From the NCBI RefSeq assembly GCF_014851765.1, contig NZ_JACVAI010000001.1:558001-622000 (forward strand): a stretch of 64,000 nucleotides of DNA, read 5' to 3'. Origin of the DNA: Pseudomonas sp. PDM04 (GTDB taxonomy: Bacteria; Pseudomonadota; Gammaproteobacteria; Pseudomonadales; Pseudomonadaceae). Position numbers and translations under genes: made by a program. The notes beneath the pieces were generated by a model that made no database searches, was not told the DNA's origin, and worked only from the letters and a program-made list of their open reading frames with translations. Positions 1 to 8,710 of the stretch are shown here, piece by piece; positions within the stretch are counted from its first letter, which is position 1, and each line of letters opens with the position of its first letter.

Positions 1-94
1 GAGCCTGGACGACATGCCAATGCTGATCGCCCAGTGCCGCGAACAGATGCGCGACTGCATCGCCTCGATGGATCGGCAACTGCAAGCCGCGTGA
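1..94 (+). CDS. C-terminal end of an upstream gene (partial)
   Basis: An open frame enters from the left edge in frame 2 and ends at a TGA at 92-94, giving about 30 residues of a C-terminus. The visible piece is a charged, helix-forming tail with two Cys spaced nine residues apart. Such a tail could be the dimerisation helix of a MerR-type regulator, but this is a guess and the protein cannot be identified from it. A Rho-independent terminator follows directly, which supports a genuine gene end. Confidence 0.5.
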   Translation, partial: SLDDMPMLIAQCREQMRDCIASMDRQLQAA

Positions 95-98
95 CAGG

Positions 99-120
99 AA
101 ACCCGCCCTGTGCGGGTTTT
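99..120 (+). terminator. Rho-independent terminator
   Basis: The hairpin AAACCCGC-CCTGT-GCGGGTTT is followed by a T-rich stretch, starting five bases after the stop codon at 92-94. It should end the transcript of the truncated upstream gene. Confidence 0.8.
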
Positions 121-231
121 CTTTTGCCCGGGATTTGCCGCGAACTCTGCAGATTTCACTGACTCTCAAGCAACAGACAAGGCTAAGCTGAAGATTGCCT
201 GCCATCTGCCAACCAGAAGTGAACGTGAATC

Positions 232-1203
232 ATGGGTCGAGTTGTTGCTGCTGCGGTTTACAGCGCCGGTAAAAAAGTCACCAATATTACCCTCGATGAA
301 GGCGCTGCCTGGGCTGCCAAGCCCGATCACTTCGTCTGGATCGGCCTCGAAGAACCGGACGCGCAGGAGTTGGCCAACCTGCAACGCCAGTTCAACCTGC
401 ACGAACTGGCCATCGAAGATGCCCTGGAAAAACACAGCCGACCGAAGCTGGAAACCTTCGGCGATGCGCTGTTTATCGTCACTTACTCGCCGATCCGCCA
501 TGACGGCAACCTGCAGTTCATCGAGACCCATATCTTTGCCGGTAACGGCTACATCATCACCGCACGCAACGGTCACTCGGCGTCCTACGCCCATGTCCGA
601 CAACGTTGCGAGGCGCGTCCGCTGCTGCTTGAGCATGGGGAAGATTTCGTCCTCTACGCCCTCCTCGACTTCGTGATCGAAAACTACCAGCCGGTGGGCG
701 AAGCCATTCATGCCGAAATCGACGAGCTGGAACGCAACGTGTTGTGCAGCGCCCTGAATGAGCACGACATCCAGAAATTGCATGGCCTGCGCCGCGACGT
801 CGTGCGCTTGCGCCGTTACGCGGCGCCGATGGTGGAGATCAGCGAGGAGTTGCAGAAACTCAGCTTTCCGTTCATCGACAAGAACATGCGTCCGTATTTT
901 CGCGACGTGCAGATCCATGTGACGCGGCAAATGGAAGACCTGACGACCCTCGCGGAGATCGCCAGTCAGACCATTGAAGTCGGGGTGCTGCTGGAGGCGT
1001 CACGGCAAAGCGTGGTACAGCGCAAGTTTGCCGCATGGGCGGCGATCCTGGCGTTCCCGACGGCGGTCGCCGGTATCTACGGGATGAACTTCCAGAACAT
1101 GCCGGAACTGACCTGGCACTACGGGTATTTCGCGGTGCTGGGGTTCATTGCGGTGGGGTGCGTGGGGTTGTGGGGGAGTTTCAAGAAGTCGGGATGGTTG
1201 TAG
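232..1203 (+). CDS. corA: CorA-family divalent metal ion transporter
   Basis: This 323-residue protein belongs to the CorA/ZntB family of pentameric inner-membrane channels for Mg2+, Co2+ or Zn2+. A long, charged, helix-rich cytoplasmic domain occupies residues 1-260. It is followed by two membrane segments near 264-282 and 298-316. Between them, at about residue 283, is the family signature YGMNFQNMPE, which forms the pore entrance. A Lys-rich C-terminus (FKKSGW) follows the last helix, as usual. The ATG at 232 has only a weak GAAG-type ribosome site. The gene is monocistronic: a terminator lies upstream and the next gene is convergent. Mg2+ versus Zn2+ preference cannot be decided from sequence alone. 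Confidence 0.93.
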   Translation: MGRVVAAAVYSAGKKVTNITLDEGAAWAAKPDHFVWIGLEEPDAQELANLQRQFNLHELAIEDALEKHSRPKLETFGDALFIVTYSPIRHDGNLQFIETHIFAGNGYIITARNGHSASYAHVRQRCEARPLLLEHGEDFVLYALLDFVIENYQPVGEAIHAEIDELERNVLCSALNEHDIQKLHGLRRDVVRLRRYAAPMVEISEELQKLSFPFIDKNMRPYFRDVQIHVTRQMEDLTTLAEIASQTIEVGVLLEASRQSVVQRKFAAWAAILAFPTAVAGIYGMNFQNMPELTWHYGYFAVLGFIAVGCVGLWGSFKKSGWL

Positions 1204-1258
1204 CGTCTGCAACAGCAATCGCCAGCAGGCCCGCTTGCATATCCCACTTGGGATAAGG

Positions 1259-1280
1259 CAGCGAACCTGCTCGCGATGGT
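1259..1280. repeat. REP half-element
   Basis: A degenerate copy of the GCGAGCCTGCTCGCGATGG core found elsewhere in the window lies between the convergent corA and amidotransferase genes and touches the latter's stop codon. It is a single arm, not a full REPIN. Confidence 0.5.
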
Positions 1281-2003
1281 TTAGACCGTTTCGGGTTTGT
1301 GCGCGACAAACCGCATCATCCACTCCGCAACGGTCGTGCCGTGATGTTCCTGCTCCAGGCTGTTGATGCCTTTCGAGTACACCTGTTCGCCCAGCGCTTC
1401 CTGACGAATATCCAGCAAGGCCCGCGAATAATCGTGAATGAATTCCGGATGGCCCTGGAAGCACAGCACCTGGTCATTGATGTGGTAAGCGGCGAACGGA
1501 CAGAAATCGCTGGACGCGATCACCGTGGCGTTTTCCGGCAGCGTGGTCACCTGGTCCTGGTGGCTGATCAGCAAGGTCAGCTCTTCACGCACCGGGCTCA
1601 TCCAGGGCGCCTTGGCCGCCAGTTTGTAGTTGTGCGTGCCAACGCCCCAACCCTGGGTGGCGCGCTCGCTCTTGCCACCCAGCAGCAACGCCAGCAACTG
1701 ATGGCCGAAGCACACGCCGAGCAATTTGTCGCCGCGCTCGTAGCGAGTCAGCAGGTAGGCCTTGAGGGTTTGAATCCAAGGATCGGTGCCGAAGGAGTCG
1801 GCCTTGCTGCCGGTGACGAGGTAGGCGTCGAAGGTTTCGTCATCACGCGGATAGTCGCCCTGCATCACGTTGTACACGGTGAACTCGGCGGCGATGGGCT
1901 GTTGCGAAAACAGGCGCTGAAACATCTGCCCGTAACCCTGATATTGATCGACCAGTTCCGGACGCAGGATGTCGGTTTCAAGAATGCAGATGCGTAACGA
2001 CAT
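1281..2003 (-). CDS. Class I glutamine amidotransferase-like protein
   Basis: This 240-residue protein is a stand-alone GATase1 domain of the kind often annotated as GMP-synthase-like glutamine amidotransferase. The nucleophile Cys98 sits in LLGVCFGHQLLA. The catalytic His/Glu pair lies in FQGHPEF near residue 185. The frame is open further upstream, but the ATG at 2003 (MSLRICILE) is preferred because the Rossmann-like first strand begins there. Such proteins hydrolyse glutamine or, as in gamma-glutamyl-polyamine hydrolases, cleave gamma-glutamyl amides. No synthetase partner is adjacent, so the substrate is unknown. It is convergent with corA and lies downstream of the beta-oxidation pair on the same strand. 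Confidence 0.85.
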   Translation of the reverse strand: MSLRICILETDILRPELVDQYQGYGQMFQRLFSQQPIAAEFTVYNVMQGDYPRDDETFDAYLVTGSKADSFGTDPWIQTLKAYLLTRYERGDKLLGVCFGHQLLALLLGGKSERATQGWGVGTHNYKLAAKAPWMSPVREELTLLISHQDQVTTLPENATVIASSDFCPFAAYHINDQVLCFQGHPEFIHDYSRALLDIRQEALGEQVYSKGINSLEQEHHGTTVAEWMMRFVAHKPETV

Positions 2004-2097
2004 AAAAAATACCTGACACGTGATGGGAATAATGCACACCCCAGAGCCTGCCTCGAAACACGGTGACAAGGCAAGCCCGGCGTGCGTCATCGGTCCC

Positions 2098-4242
2098 TTA
2101 GAACGCCTCCTCCCTGGCGGCTTTTTCCAGCAGCAGGGCCGGCGGCGCGAACCGTTCGCCGTACTGCTCGGCCAGGTATTGCGCGCGGGCGACGAAGTCC
2201 TTCACGCCATACTGGTTGATGAACTGCAACGCGCCACCGGTCCAGGCTGCAAAACCGATACCGAAGATTGAACCGACATTGGCGTCTGCCGTGGAGGTCA
2301 GGACGCCTTCCTCCACGCACCGCACGGTCTCGATGGCTTGCACGAACAGCAGTCGATCGCGCACATCCTGCGGCGATATCTGCCCATCGGCTTTCTCGAA
2401 TCGGGTTTTCAATGCCGACCATAAATGCTTCTGGCCAGCGGCCGGGTACTCGTAGAAACCACCGCCAGCGGCCCTCCCCCCACGCTTGTACTCGTTGAGC
2501 ATCAGGTCGATCACGGCGAACGCCGGGTGTTCGACCAGCGGTTTGCCTTCCGCTTGCAGGTCCCTAGCCGTTTGCTGGCGGATATGGCTCATCAGGCTCA
2601 GGGACACTTCATCGGAAATGGCCAGGGGTCCGACAGGCATCCCGGCCTTGCGTGCCTCGGTCTCGATCATTGGGGCACTCACGCCCTCGCCGAGCATGGC
2701 GATGCCCTCGTTGGTGAACGTGCCGAACACACGGGAGGTGAAGAAACCGCGACTGTCGTTGACCACAATCGGTGTTTTTTTGATTTGCAGGACGAAATCG
2801 AAAGCGCGCGCCAGGGTTTCGTCACGGGTGTGCGCGCCCTTGATGATTTCCACCAGGGGCATTTTGTCCACGGGGCTGAAGAAATGCAGGCCAATGAATT
2901 TGCCGGGGTCCGGCACCGCCCTGGCCAGGCCGGTGATCGGCAAGGTCGAGGTGTTCGACGCGATCACCGCGTCCGCCCCGACAATCTGCTGTGCGGCGGA
3001 TGACACCCTGGCTTTCAGCTCGCGGTCTTCGAACACGGCTTCGATGATCAGGTCGCAACCGGCCAGATCGGCATCGCTGGCGGTGGGATGGATGCGCGCC
3101 AGAATCGACTCGCGCTGCCCGGGCGTCATGTGGCCACGGGCAACCTTCTTGTCCAGCAACGCCACCGAATGCGCCTTGCCCTTCTCAGCCGCCGCCGTGT
3201 CGATGTCCTTGAGTACCACCTCGATACCGGCCGAGGCGCTGACGTAGGCAATGCCGGCCCCCATCATCCCCGCGCCCAGTACACCGACGCGACGCGTCAC
3301 GTAGGGTGCGAACCCTTGGGGACGCGAGCCGCCAGCGTTGATTTCATTGAGTTGGAACCAGAAGGTGCCGATCAGGTTTTTCGAGATCTGGCCGGTAGTC
3401 AGCTCCGTGAAGTAACGGGTTTCGATCAGATGGGCCGTGTCGAAATCCACCTGTGCACCCTCTACCGCAGCACACAGAATCTTCTCCGGCGCAGGCAGGC
3501 AGCCCTGAGTCTTGGCGCGCAGGATCGACGGCGCGATGGCCAGCATCTGCGCGACCTTGGGGTTCGAAGGCGTACCGCCCGGGATCTGGTAGCCCTTCAC
3601 ATCCCACGGCTGCGTCGCCACGGGATGGGCCAGGACCCAGGCCCGGGCCTTGGCCAGCAATTCATCGTGGTCGGTGGCCAGCTCATCGATCAGACCGGCC
3701 TGCAAGGCTTGCTGCGGGCGCACCTTCTTGCCCTCCAGCAGATACGGCAAGGCCTTTTCCAGGCCCAGCATACGCACCATGCGCACCACCCCGCCGCCGC
3801 CCGGCAGCAAGCCCAGCGTGACTTCCGGCAAGCCGAGCTGTACCGAAGGATGGTCCAGCGCCACCCGGTGATGACAGGCCAGGCAGATTTCCCAGCCGCC
3901 ACCCAGCGCGGCGCCGTTGATCGCGGCGACCACTGGCTTGCCCAGGGTTTCCAGGGTGCGCAACTGGCTCTTGAGCGTCAGCACCATGTCGTAGAAAGCT
4001 TTGGCTTGCGGTTTGCCGACCTTGATCAGTTCGTTCAGATCGCCACCGGCGAAGAAGGTTTTCTTGGCCGAGGTGATGATCACACCGGCGATCTGGTCTT
4101 GCTCGGCCGCCAGGCGAGCGACGCAGGCGGCCATGGCCTCGCGGTAGACCGCGTTCATGGTGTTGGCGCTCTGGCCCGGCATGTCGATGGTCAGGACGAC
4201 GATCCGGTCCTGGCCTTGTTCGTAACGAATGGCTTCAGTCAT
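2098..4242 (-). CDS. fadJ: Bifunctional enoyl-CoA hydratase / 3-hydroxyacyl-CoA dehydrogenase (FadJ-like)
   Basis: This 714-residue protein is the alpha subunit of a bacterial trifunctional beta-oxidation complex. Residues 1-190 are an enoyl-CoA hydratase domain with the oxyanion-hole segment NGAALGGGWE near 108-117. A Rossmann NAD-binding domain starts at about 320 with VGVLGAGMMGAGIA. The dehydrogenase motif LHFFSPVDKMPLVEI follows near 440, and two C-terminal HCDH helical domains complete it. Length and order fit FadB/FadJ. The ATG at 4242 has an AAGGAAG ribosome site. It lies 21 bp downstream of a thiolase on the same strand, so the two probably form one transcript. P. aeruginosa has a comparable pair, to my recollection PA1736-PA1737. 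The fadJ symbol reflects family, not proven anaerobic use. Confidence 0.92.
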   Translation of the reverse strand: MTEAIRYEQGQDRIVVLTIDMPGQSANTMNAVYREAMAACVARLAAEQDQIAGVIITSAKKTFFAGGDLNELIKVGKPQAKAFYDMVLTLKSQLRTLETLGKPVVAAINGAALGGGWEICLACHHRVALDHPSVQLGLPEVTLGLLPGGGGVVRMVRMLGLEKALPYLLEGKKVRPQQALQAGLIDELATDHDELLAKARAWVLAHPVATQPWDVKGYQIPGGTPSNPKVAQMLAIAPSILRAKTQGCLPAPEKILCAAVEGAQVDFDTAHLIETRYFTELTTGQISKNLIGTFWFQLNEINAGGSRPQGFAPYVTRRVGVLGAGMMGAGIAYVSASAGIEVVLKDIDTAAAEKGKAHSVALLDKKVARGHMTPGQRESILARIHPTASDADLAGCDLIIEAVFEDRELKARVSSAAQQIVGADAVIASNTSTLPITGLARAVPDPGKFIGLHFFSPVDKMPLVEIIKGAHTRDETLARAFDFVLQIKKTPIVVNDSRGFFTSRVFGTFTNEGIAMLGEGVSAPMIETEARKAGMPVGPLAISDEVSLSLMSHIRQQTARDLQAEGKPLVEHPAFAVIDLMLNEYKRGGRAAGGGFYEYPAAGQKHLWSALKTRFEKADGQISPQDVRDRLLFVQAIETVRCVEEGVLTSTADANVGSIFGIGFAAWTGGALQFINQYGVKDFVARAQYLAEQYGERFAPPALLLEKAAREEAF

Positions 4243-4263
4243 GAAGAGGCTTCCTTGAAAGGC

Positions 4264-5469
4264 TCAGAGGCGTTCGATAATGGTGGCAATGCCCATGCCG
4301 CCGCCGACACACAGGGTCGCCAGGCCGAAGCGCAGGCGTCGGGCTTCCAGTTCGTCGAGCAAGGTGCCGAGGATCGCGCAACCGGTGGCGCCCAGCGGAT
4401 GGCCCATGGCGATGGAGCCGCCGTTGACGTTGACCTTGTCCGGGTCGATGGCCATGTCCTTGATGAACTTCAGCACGACCGAGGCAAACGCCTCGTTGAC
4501 CTCGAACAGATCGATGTCTTCGACTCGCAGCCCGGCCTTGGCCAGCGCCTTGCGCGTCGCCGGCGCGGGGCCGGTGAGCATGATGGTCGGGTCGGTACTG
4601 GTGACCGCCGTGGCGACGATCCGCGCCCGCGGCTGCAGGCCCAGCTCGCGGCCCTTGGCTTCGGAGCCGATCAACATCAGCGCCGCACCGTCGACGATCC
4701 CGGAACTGTTGCCCGGCGTGTGCACGTGGTTGATCCGCTCGACGTGGCTGTAGACCCGTAGCGCCGTGGCGTCGAAACCCATTTGCCCCATCATCTCGAA
4801 ACTCGGTTTGAGCTTGCCCAGGCCGTCGAGGGTGGAGTCGGCGCGGATGAACTCGTCATGGTCGAGCAGCAGGATGCCGTTCTGGTCCCGCACCGGCACC
4901 AGCGATTTGCCGAACGCACCCTCGGCCCGGGCCCGTGCAGCTTTCTGCTGCGAATGCAACGCGTAGGCATCGACATCCTCGCGACTGAAGCCTTCCAGGG
5001 TCGCGATCAGGTCGGCACCCACCCCTTGCGGTGTGAAGTGACTGTGCAGGTTGGTTTCCGGGTCCAGCGCCCACGCGCCACCGTCACTGCCCATCGGCAC
5101 CCGGGACATTGATTCGACCCCGCCCACCACCACCAGTTCTTCGAAACCGGAACGCACTTTCATCGCCCCGAGGTTCACCGCCTCCAGCCCCGACGCGCAG
5201 AAGCGGTTGATCTGCACCCCCGCCACGCTGACGTCCCAGTCGGCCACCTGGGCCGCGGTCTTGGCGATGTCGGCACCCTGATCGCCCACCGGCGTCACGC
5301 AGCCCAGCACCACGTCGTCGACCTGGCGGGTGTCCAGTGCGGTGCGCTGTTGCAACGCGGTGAGCAACCCTGCCACCAGGTTGACCGGTTTGACACTGTG
5401 CAACGCACCATCGGCCTTGCCTTTGCCGCGGGGCGTACGTAACGCATCGAAAATCAGAGCTTGGGTCAT
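4264..5469 (-). CDS. fadI: Acetyl-CoA C-acyltransferase (thiolase)
   Basis: This 401-residue thiolase is the beta subunit partner of the FadJ-like protein and cleaves 3-ketoacyl-CoA with CoA. The acyl-accepting Cys91 lies in [12 protein letters not shown]. The His in [14 protein letters not shown] near 357 and the second Cys in [10 protein letters not shown] near 387 complete the active site. The frame extends to 5550, but the ATG at 5469 ([16 protein letters not shown]) matches the usual thiolase N-terminus and is preferred. It is the first gene of the pair, with 21 bp before the downstream ATG. The fadI name follows its pairing with the FadJ-like protein; acetyl-CoA acetyltransferase would be the alternative label. 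Confidence 0.9.
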   Translation of the reverse strand: MTQALIFDALRTPRGKGKADGALHSVKPVNLVAGLLTALQQRTALDTRQVDDVVLGCVTPVGDQGADIAKTAAQVADWDVSVAGVQINRFCASGLEAVNLGAMKVRSGFEELVVVGGVESMSRVPMGSDGGAWALDPETNLHSHFTPQGVGADLIATLEGFSREDVDAYALHSQQKAARARAEGAFGKSLVPVRDQNGILLLDHDEFIRADSTLDGLGKLKPSFEMMGQMGFDATALRVYSHVERINHVHTPGNSSGIVDGAALMLIGSEAKGRELGLQPRARIVATAVTSTDPTIMLTGPAPATRKALAKAGLRVEDIDLFEVNEAFASVVLKFIKDMAIDPDKVNVNGGSIAMGHPLGATGCAILGTLLDELEARRLRFGLATLCVGGGMGIATIIERL

Positions 5470-5654
5470 GACGTCCTCGAACCTGGCGATGAAATACCGA
5501 GCCTCCACCTTATGCCGAGTCACCGCCGATTCAATGACCGCAATGCTCACAGGCGTTGACGCACACGCTCAGACGGACGGTAGTGTGCTATCGGATTAAC
5601 CGCTTCAGTACACCGAGCTGTCTAGCAAAAGGCCGGCAAAGAAGCTGGCAATAG

Positions 5655-5687
5655 GCCTCATGCCATTTTTATAGCTTTTTATGAGGC
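5655..5687. promoter_or_regulatory. Inverted repeat in the thiolase upstream region
   Basis: Arms GCCTCAT (5655-5661) and ATGAGGC (5681-5687) are separated by a 19-base AT-rich spacer. The repeat lies in the gene-free interval 5470-5855, between the leftward thiolase and the rightward small gene. It could be an operator or a weak hairpin. No PsrA-type box was recognised in the interval, and nothing else stands out there. Confidence 0.3.
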
Positions 5688-5855
5688 ACCCATATGAAAG
5701 GGATCTAAGCCACGGCCGACGCGGGCCCTAAGGTGAACATGTGCGAAGTTGTCGTCGGGTTTTGCCGAGCGCTCGCCGTACAGGAAGTGCAACGCTCTGC
5801 CGTCATGGAGAAATGCAGGCAGGCATCAGGAAATAACAAAAAAGGCGGTCAAGCC

Positions 5856-5951
5856 ATGTTCAAACATTCGAAAGTACGTCAAGCCGGGCTCATTCTCTTT
5901 GCCACTACGCTGTTGTTGATTGTGCCGAACCTGACCAAGGTGATTGGCTGA
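5856..5951 (+). CDS. Small single-span membrane protein, 31 residues
   Basis: A short frame encodes MFKHSKVRQAGLILFATTLL and then LIVPNLTKVIG. This has a basic cytoplasmic N-terminus (Lys3, Lys6, Arg8), one strongly hydrophobic segment at residues 10-24, and a short polar tail. The ATG is preceded by an AAGGCGG stretch about 8 bases away that could serve as ribosome site. The frame is open further upstream, but that part is not hydrophobic and looks non-coding. The charge and membrane pattern resembles genuine bacterial membrane micropeptides. I do not recognise a named family, and function is unknown. Confidence 0.5.
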   Translation: MFKHSKVRQAGLILFATTLLLIVPNLTKVIG

Positions 5952-6058
5952 ATCTGTAGAAGTACGGCGCCACCCATTTTCATCGCCTCGTTAAAAATGT
6001 GACGGGTCCGCTACCCGGGCCTGCATGGCTGTGCCAACCTTTGCGGCACTTCCACGAC

Positions 6059-6880
6059 ATGGACGGCGATCATTTGAAAACGCTCATTCTGCTCGGGGCC
6101 TTGCTGCTTGGCTCGCCCCTGTATGCCGCACAGCTGAACCTGGAGCTGGGCGCGAACAGCCGCACCTGGCAGACCGAGGATTTGCTCAAGCATCCTCAGG
6201 CCCAGACCATCACGATCGACAACGACGTTTCCTATAAAAAGGACATGAGCTATCGCGCCGTGCCCCTGGCAGCGTTGCTGACGGGCATCAAGCCGGGCGA
6301 TCACCTTCAGGCCGTGGCGCTGGATGGATTTGCCGCCGAACTGGCGGCCGCGCCGTTGCTCAATGCCAAGGGTGCGCGGGCCTGGCTGGCCATCGAGGAG
6401 CCCGCCAACCCCTGGCCGGCACTGTCGTCCGGCAAGCCGAGTGCAGGACCGTTTTACCTGGTCTGGACGAATCCGCAGGCCGGCAACATCAGCCCGGAGC
6501 AGTGGCCTTTTCAAGTGGCCGCCATCAAGCGCCTGGCGCCGGTGGCCGAGCGTTTCCCGGCGCTGCTGCCCGATCCGGCGCTGAAAGCGGACGACCCGGT
6601 GAACCAGGGCTTCGCCCTCTTTCAGAAGAACTGTCTGGCGTGCCATCGCCTCAATGGCGCGGGCGATGCTCAGTTTGGGCCGGACCTGAATATCCCGTTC
6701 AATCCGACCGAGTATTTCGGCGCGGACTTCCTTAAACGGTACATCCGTGATCCACAGAGTTTGCGCCAGTGGCCACAGGCGAAGATGCCGGGGTTCGCCC
6801 CGTCGGTGTTGCCGGACGCGGAGCTGGAGAGTCTGGTGGGGTATTTGCAGCACATGGCGGGGCGCAAGGTCACGCCCTGA
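6059..6880 (+). CDS. c-type cytochrome with N-terminal molybdopterin-domain-like region
   Basis: This 273-residue exported protein starts with a hydrophobic signal sequence (KTLILLGALLLGSPLYA, cleaved before AQL). The central part resembles the sulfite-oxidase/oxidoreductase molybdopterin-binding fold seen in small periplasmic proteins, with the segment FYLVWTNPQ and a Trp-rich end. A single C-terminal cytochrome c domain has heme motif CLACH at about 192-196 and distal Met243 in AKMPGF. The start is uncertain: ATG at 6059 has little ribosome site, while TTG at 6074 puts GGACGG at a usable distance and would begin exactly at the signal peptide. It is monocistronic, preceded by the small membrane gene and convergent with the transglutaminase operon. 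A role in periplasmic electron transfer is likely; its partner is unknown. Confidence 0.75.
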   Translation: MDGDHLKTLILLGALLLGSPLYAAQLNLELGANSRTWQTEDLLKHPQAQTITIDNDVSYKKDMSYRAVPLAALLTGIKPGDHLQAVALDGFAAELAAAPLLNAKGARAWLAIEEPANPWPALSSGKPSAGPFYLVWTNPQAGNISPEQWPFQVAAIKRLAPVAERFPALLPDPALKADDPVNQGFALFQKNCLACHRLNGAGDAQFGPDLNIPFNPTEYFGADFLKRYIRDPQSLRQWPQAKMPGFAPSVLPDAELESLVGYLQHMAGRKVTP

Positions 6881-6889
6881 ATCGCTTTG

Positions 6890-6923
6890 CCCTGTGAAAG
6901 CGGGCTTGCCCGCTCTCACAGGG
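6890..6923. terminator. Bidirectional hairpin between convergent genes
   Basis: CCCTGTGAAAGCGGGC and GCCCGCTCTCACAGGG form a near-perfect 16-bp stem with a TT loop. It lies between the convergent cytochrome gene and the transglutaminase operon. It lacks a long T-run and resembles a REP variant; a role as shared transcription end is likely. Confidence 0.6.
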
Positions 6924-6941
6924 TTCGTGAGATGTTGGCGG

Positions 6942-7751
6942 TTATTGCTGCTGGACGGAAATGACCGGCGTCGGCGTCGGCGACACCAGCACCTTGGCGT
7001 GCATCTGCTCACAGCCCCCGCCCCGACGCATTCCGCGTACCGGGCACGCGTCCAGGTAATCCAGGCCCACCGCCAGCTTCAGATGGCGCTCCGGCCGCGC
7101 CAGTTCGTTGGTCACATCAAAGCTGTACCAGGCGTCATCCAGCCAGGCTTCCGCCCAGGCGTGGCTGGCCAGGTGCTCGGAGTTCTCGCTGTACAGATAG
7201 CCCGACACGTAGCGCGACGGCACACCCAGGCTGCGAGCACAGGCCAGGAAGGCATGGGTGTGGTCCTGGCACACCCCGGAGCGCCCGGCGAACGCCTGGG
7301 CCGCGCTGGTATCCACCTCGGTGGAACCCGGCGTGTAGGTCATTTGTGAGTTCAGGCCATGCATCAGGTCGATCAGTGCCGTGCGATCCCGGCGGGTCTT
7401 GCAGGTCTTTTCGGCGAACGCGCGCAACGCCTCGTCGGCTTCGGTCAGGCGCGTGAAGCGCAGAAAAGGCAGCGCCGACTGGCTCTCGTGCTCGGCTTCG
7501 CGCAGCTCGTCGATATCGACCTGGCCCCGGGCGCCGATGATGATCGCTTCGTGCGGCTCGTCCATGGTCAGCACATGCAGGATGTTGCCGAACGGATCGA
7601 GTTGCGCACGCACCGGGCGCGGCAGGTCGAGCTGCCAGCTGAGCACATGCTGGCGCTCGCTGTCGTGGGGCGTCAGGCGCAGGTATTGGATGCTGGCTCG
7701 GACCTGATCTTCGTAGTGATAGGTGGTCTCGTGACTAATGGAAAGTCTCAT
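6942..7751 (-). CDS. Transglutaminase-like cysteine protease family protein
   Basis: This 269-residue protein has an N-terminal beta-rich domain (about 1-95) and a transglutaminase-like core. The catalytic triad is visible as Cys161 in SGVCQDHTH, His197 in ASHAWAEAW and Asp212 in FDVTNE. The C-terminus carries the family's Gly/Cys-rich DACPVRGMRRGGGCE element. It is the last gene of a three-gene operon and overlaps the alpha-E gene by four bases (ATGA). The grouping ATP-grasp, alpha-E and transglutaminase is widely conserved, and the enzymes are thought to make and cleave peptide-like amide bonds. The product of this system is not established. Confidence 0.9.
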   Translation of the reverse strand: MRLSISHETTYHYEDQVRASIQYLRLTPHDSERQHVLSWQLDLPRPVRAQLDPFGNILHVLTMDEPHEAIIIGARGQVDIDELREAEHESQSALPFLRFTRLTEADEALRAFAEKTCKTRRDRTALIDLMHGLNSQMTYTPGSTEVDTSAAQAFAGRSGVCQDHTHAFLACARSLGVPSRYVSGYLYSENSEHLASHAWAEAWLDDAWYSFDVTNELARPERHLKLAVGLDYLDACPVRGMRRGGGCEQMHAKVLVSPTPTPVISVQQQ

Positions 7752-8698
7752 GCAGCCTCCAGGTAGGAACTGTGTATGGCGTTACCCAACTGGCGCACCA
7801 GCGGGATGAACTCGGTCAGCCAGGCGTGCAGGCCTTCGTCGAGGATTTCGTTGATGCCGGTGTAGCGCAGGCGGGCGTCCATTTCCGCTGCCAGGCGTTG
7901 CGCGGGACGACCGTTGGCACCCGGCAGTTGCGCGAGGATCTGGTCGATTTCCTCGGTGCAGGCGCGCAGGGAGCGCGGTACGTCGACGCGCAGCAACAGC
8001 AACTCGGCGACATGCCGGGCGCCGGGCGCGTCGCGGTAGATCTCGGTGTAGGCCTCGAACGACGACAGCGCCCGCAACAATGCACTCCACTGGTAATACG
8101 CGTGGGCCGTGCCGTCGCTGACCGCTTCGGCCTGGTCGCCGGCCATCTCGTAGCGGGCGTCGAGCAGGCGCAACGTGTTGTCGGCGCGCTCGATGAAGGT
8201 GCCCAGGCGAATGAAGCGGAAGGCGTCGTTGCGCATGATCGTGCCGTAGGACGCGCCGCGAAACAGGTGCGAACGTTCCTTGATCCATTCGCAGAAACGG
8301 CTCATGCCATAGCGACTCAAGCCCTGTTCGGCGATGCCGCGAATTTCCAGCCAGGTGGCGTTGATGTTTTCCCACATGTCGGCGGTGATTCGCCCACGTA
8401 CCGCATGGGCGCTGGCCCGCGCCGCCCCCAGGCAGCTGTAGATGCTCGCCGGGTTGGCCGCGTCCAGCGCAAAAAAATGCAGCAGGCGTTCGGCATGCAA
8501 CTCGCCGTGACGCTCCAGGTAGTCGTCCAGGGTGCCGGTGATCAGCAGCGGCATCGCCAGTTCATGCAGGCCATCACCGCGGCCATCCTGTGGCATCAGC
8601 GACAGCGAATAACTGATGTCGAGCATCCGGGCGAGGTTTTCCGCCCGCTCCAGGTAGCGCGACATCCAATACAAATCCGAGGCAGTTCTACTTAACAT
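7748..8698 (-). CDS. Alpha-E domain protein
   Basis: This 316-residue, almost wholly helical protein starts MLSRTASDLYWMSRYLERAE, the standard N-terminus of the alpha-E family (once DUF403). The conserved Glu/Arg-rich first helix is intact and the length is normal. It lies 12 bp downstream of the ATP-grasp gene and overlaps the transglutaminase by four bases, so the three are co-translated. Family members are predicted to work with the ATP-grasp ligase in peptide-bond chemistry; no enzymatic activity is firmly assigned. The start at 8698 fits the family and needs no adjustment. Confidence 0.9.
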   Translation of the reverse strand: MLSRTASDLYWMSRYLERAENLARMLDISYSLSLMPQDGRGDGLHELAMPLLITGTLDDYLERHGELHAERLLHFFALDAANPASIYSCLGAARASAHAVRGRITADMWENINATWLEIRGIAEQGLSRYGMSRFCEWIKERSHLFRGASYGTIMRNDAFRFIRLGTFIERADNTLRLLDARYEMAGDQAEAVSDGTAHAYYQWSALLRALSSFEAYTEIYRDAPGARHVAELLLLRVDVPRSLRACTEEIDQILAQLPGANGRPAQRLAAEMDARLRYTGINEILDEGLHAWLTEFIPLVRQLGNAIHSSYLEAA

Positions 8699-8710
8699 GG
8701 CAGGCTTCCT

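Noticed and set aside
3088..4761. 557-codon open frame on the plus strand opposite the FadJ-like gene and thiolase
   Set aside because: It is a shadow of genuine genes with clear catalytic motifs; the Gln/Arg/His-rich translation has no domain features.
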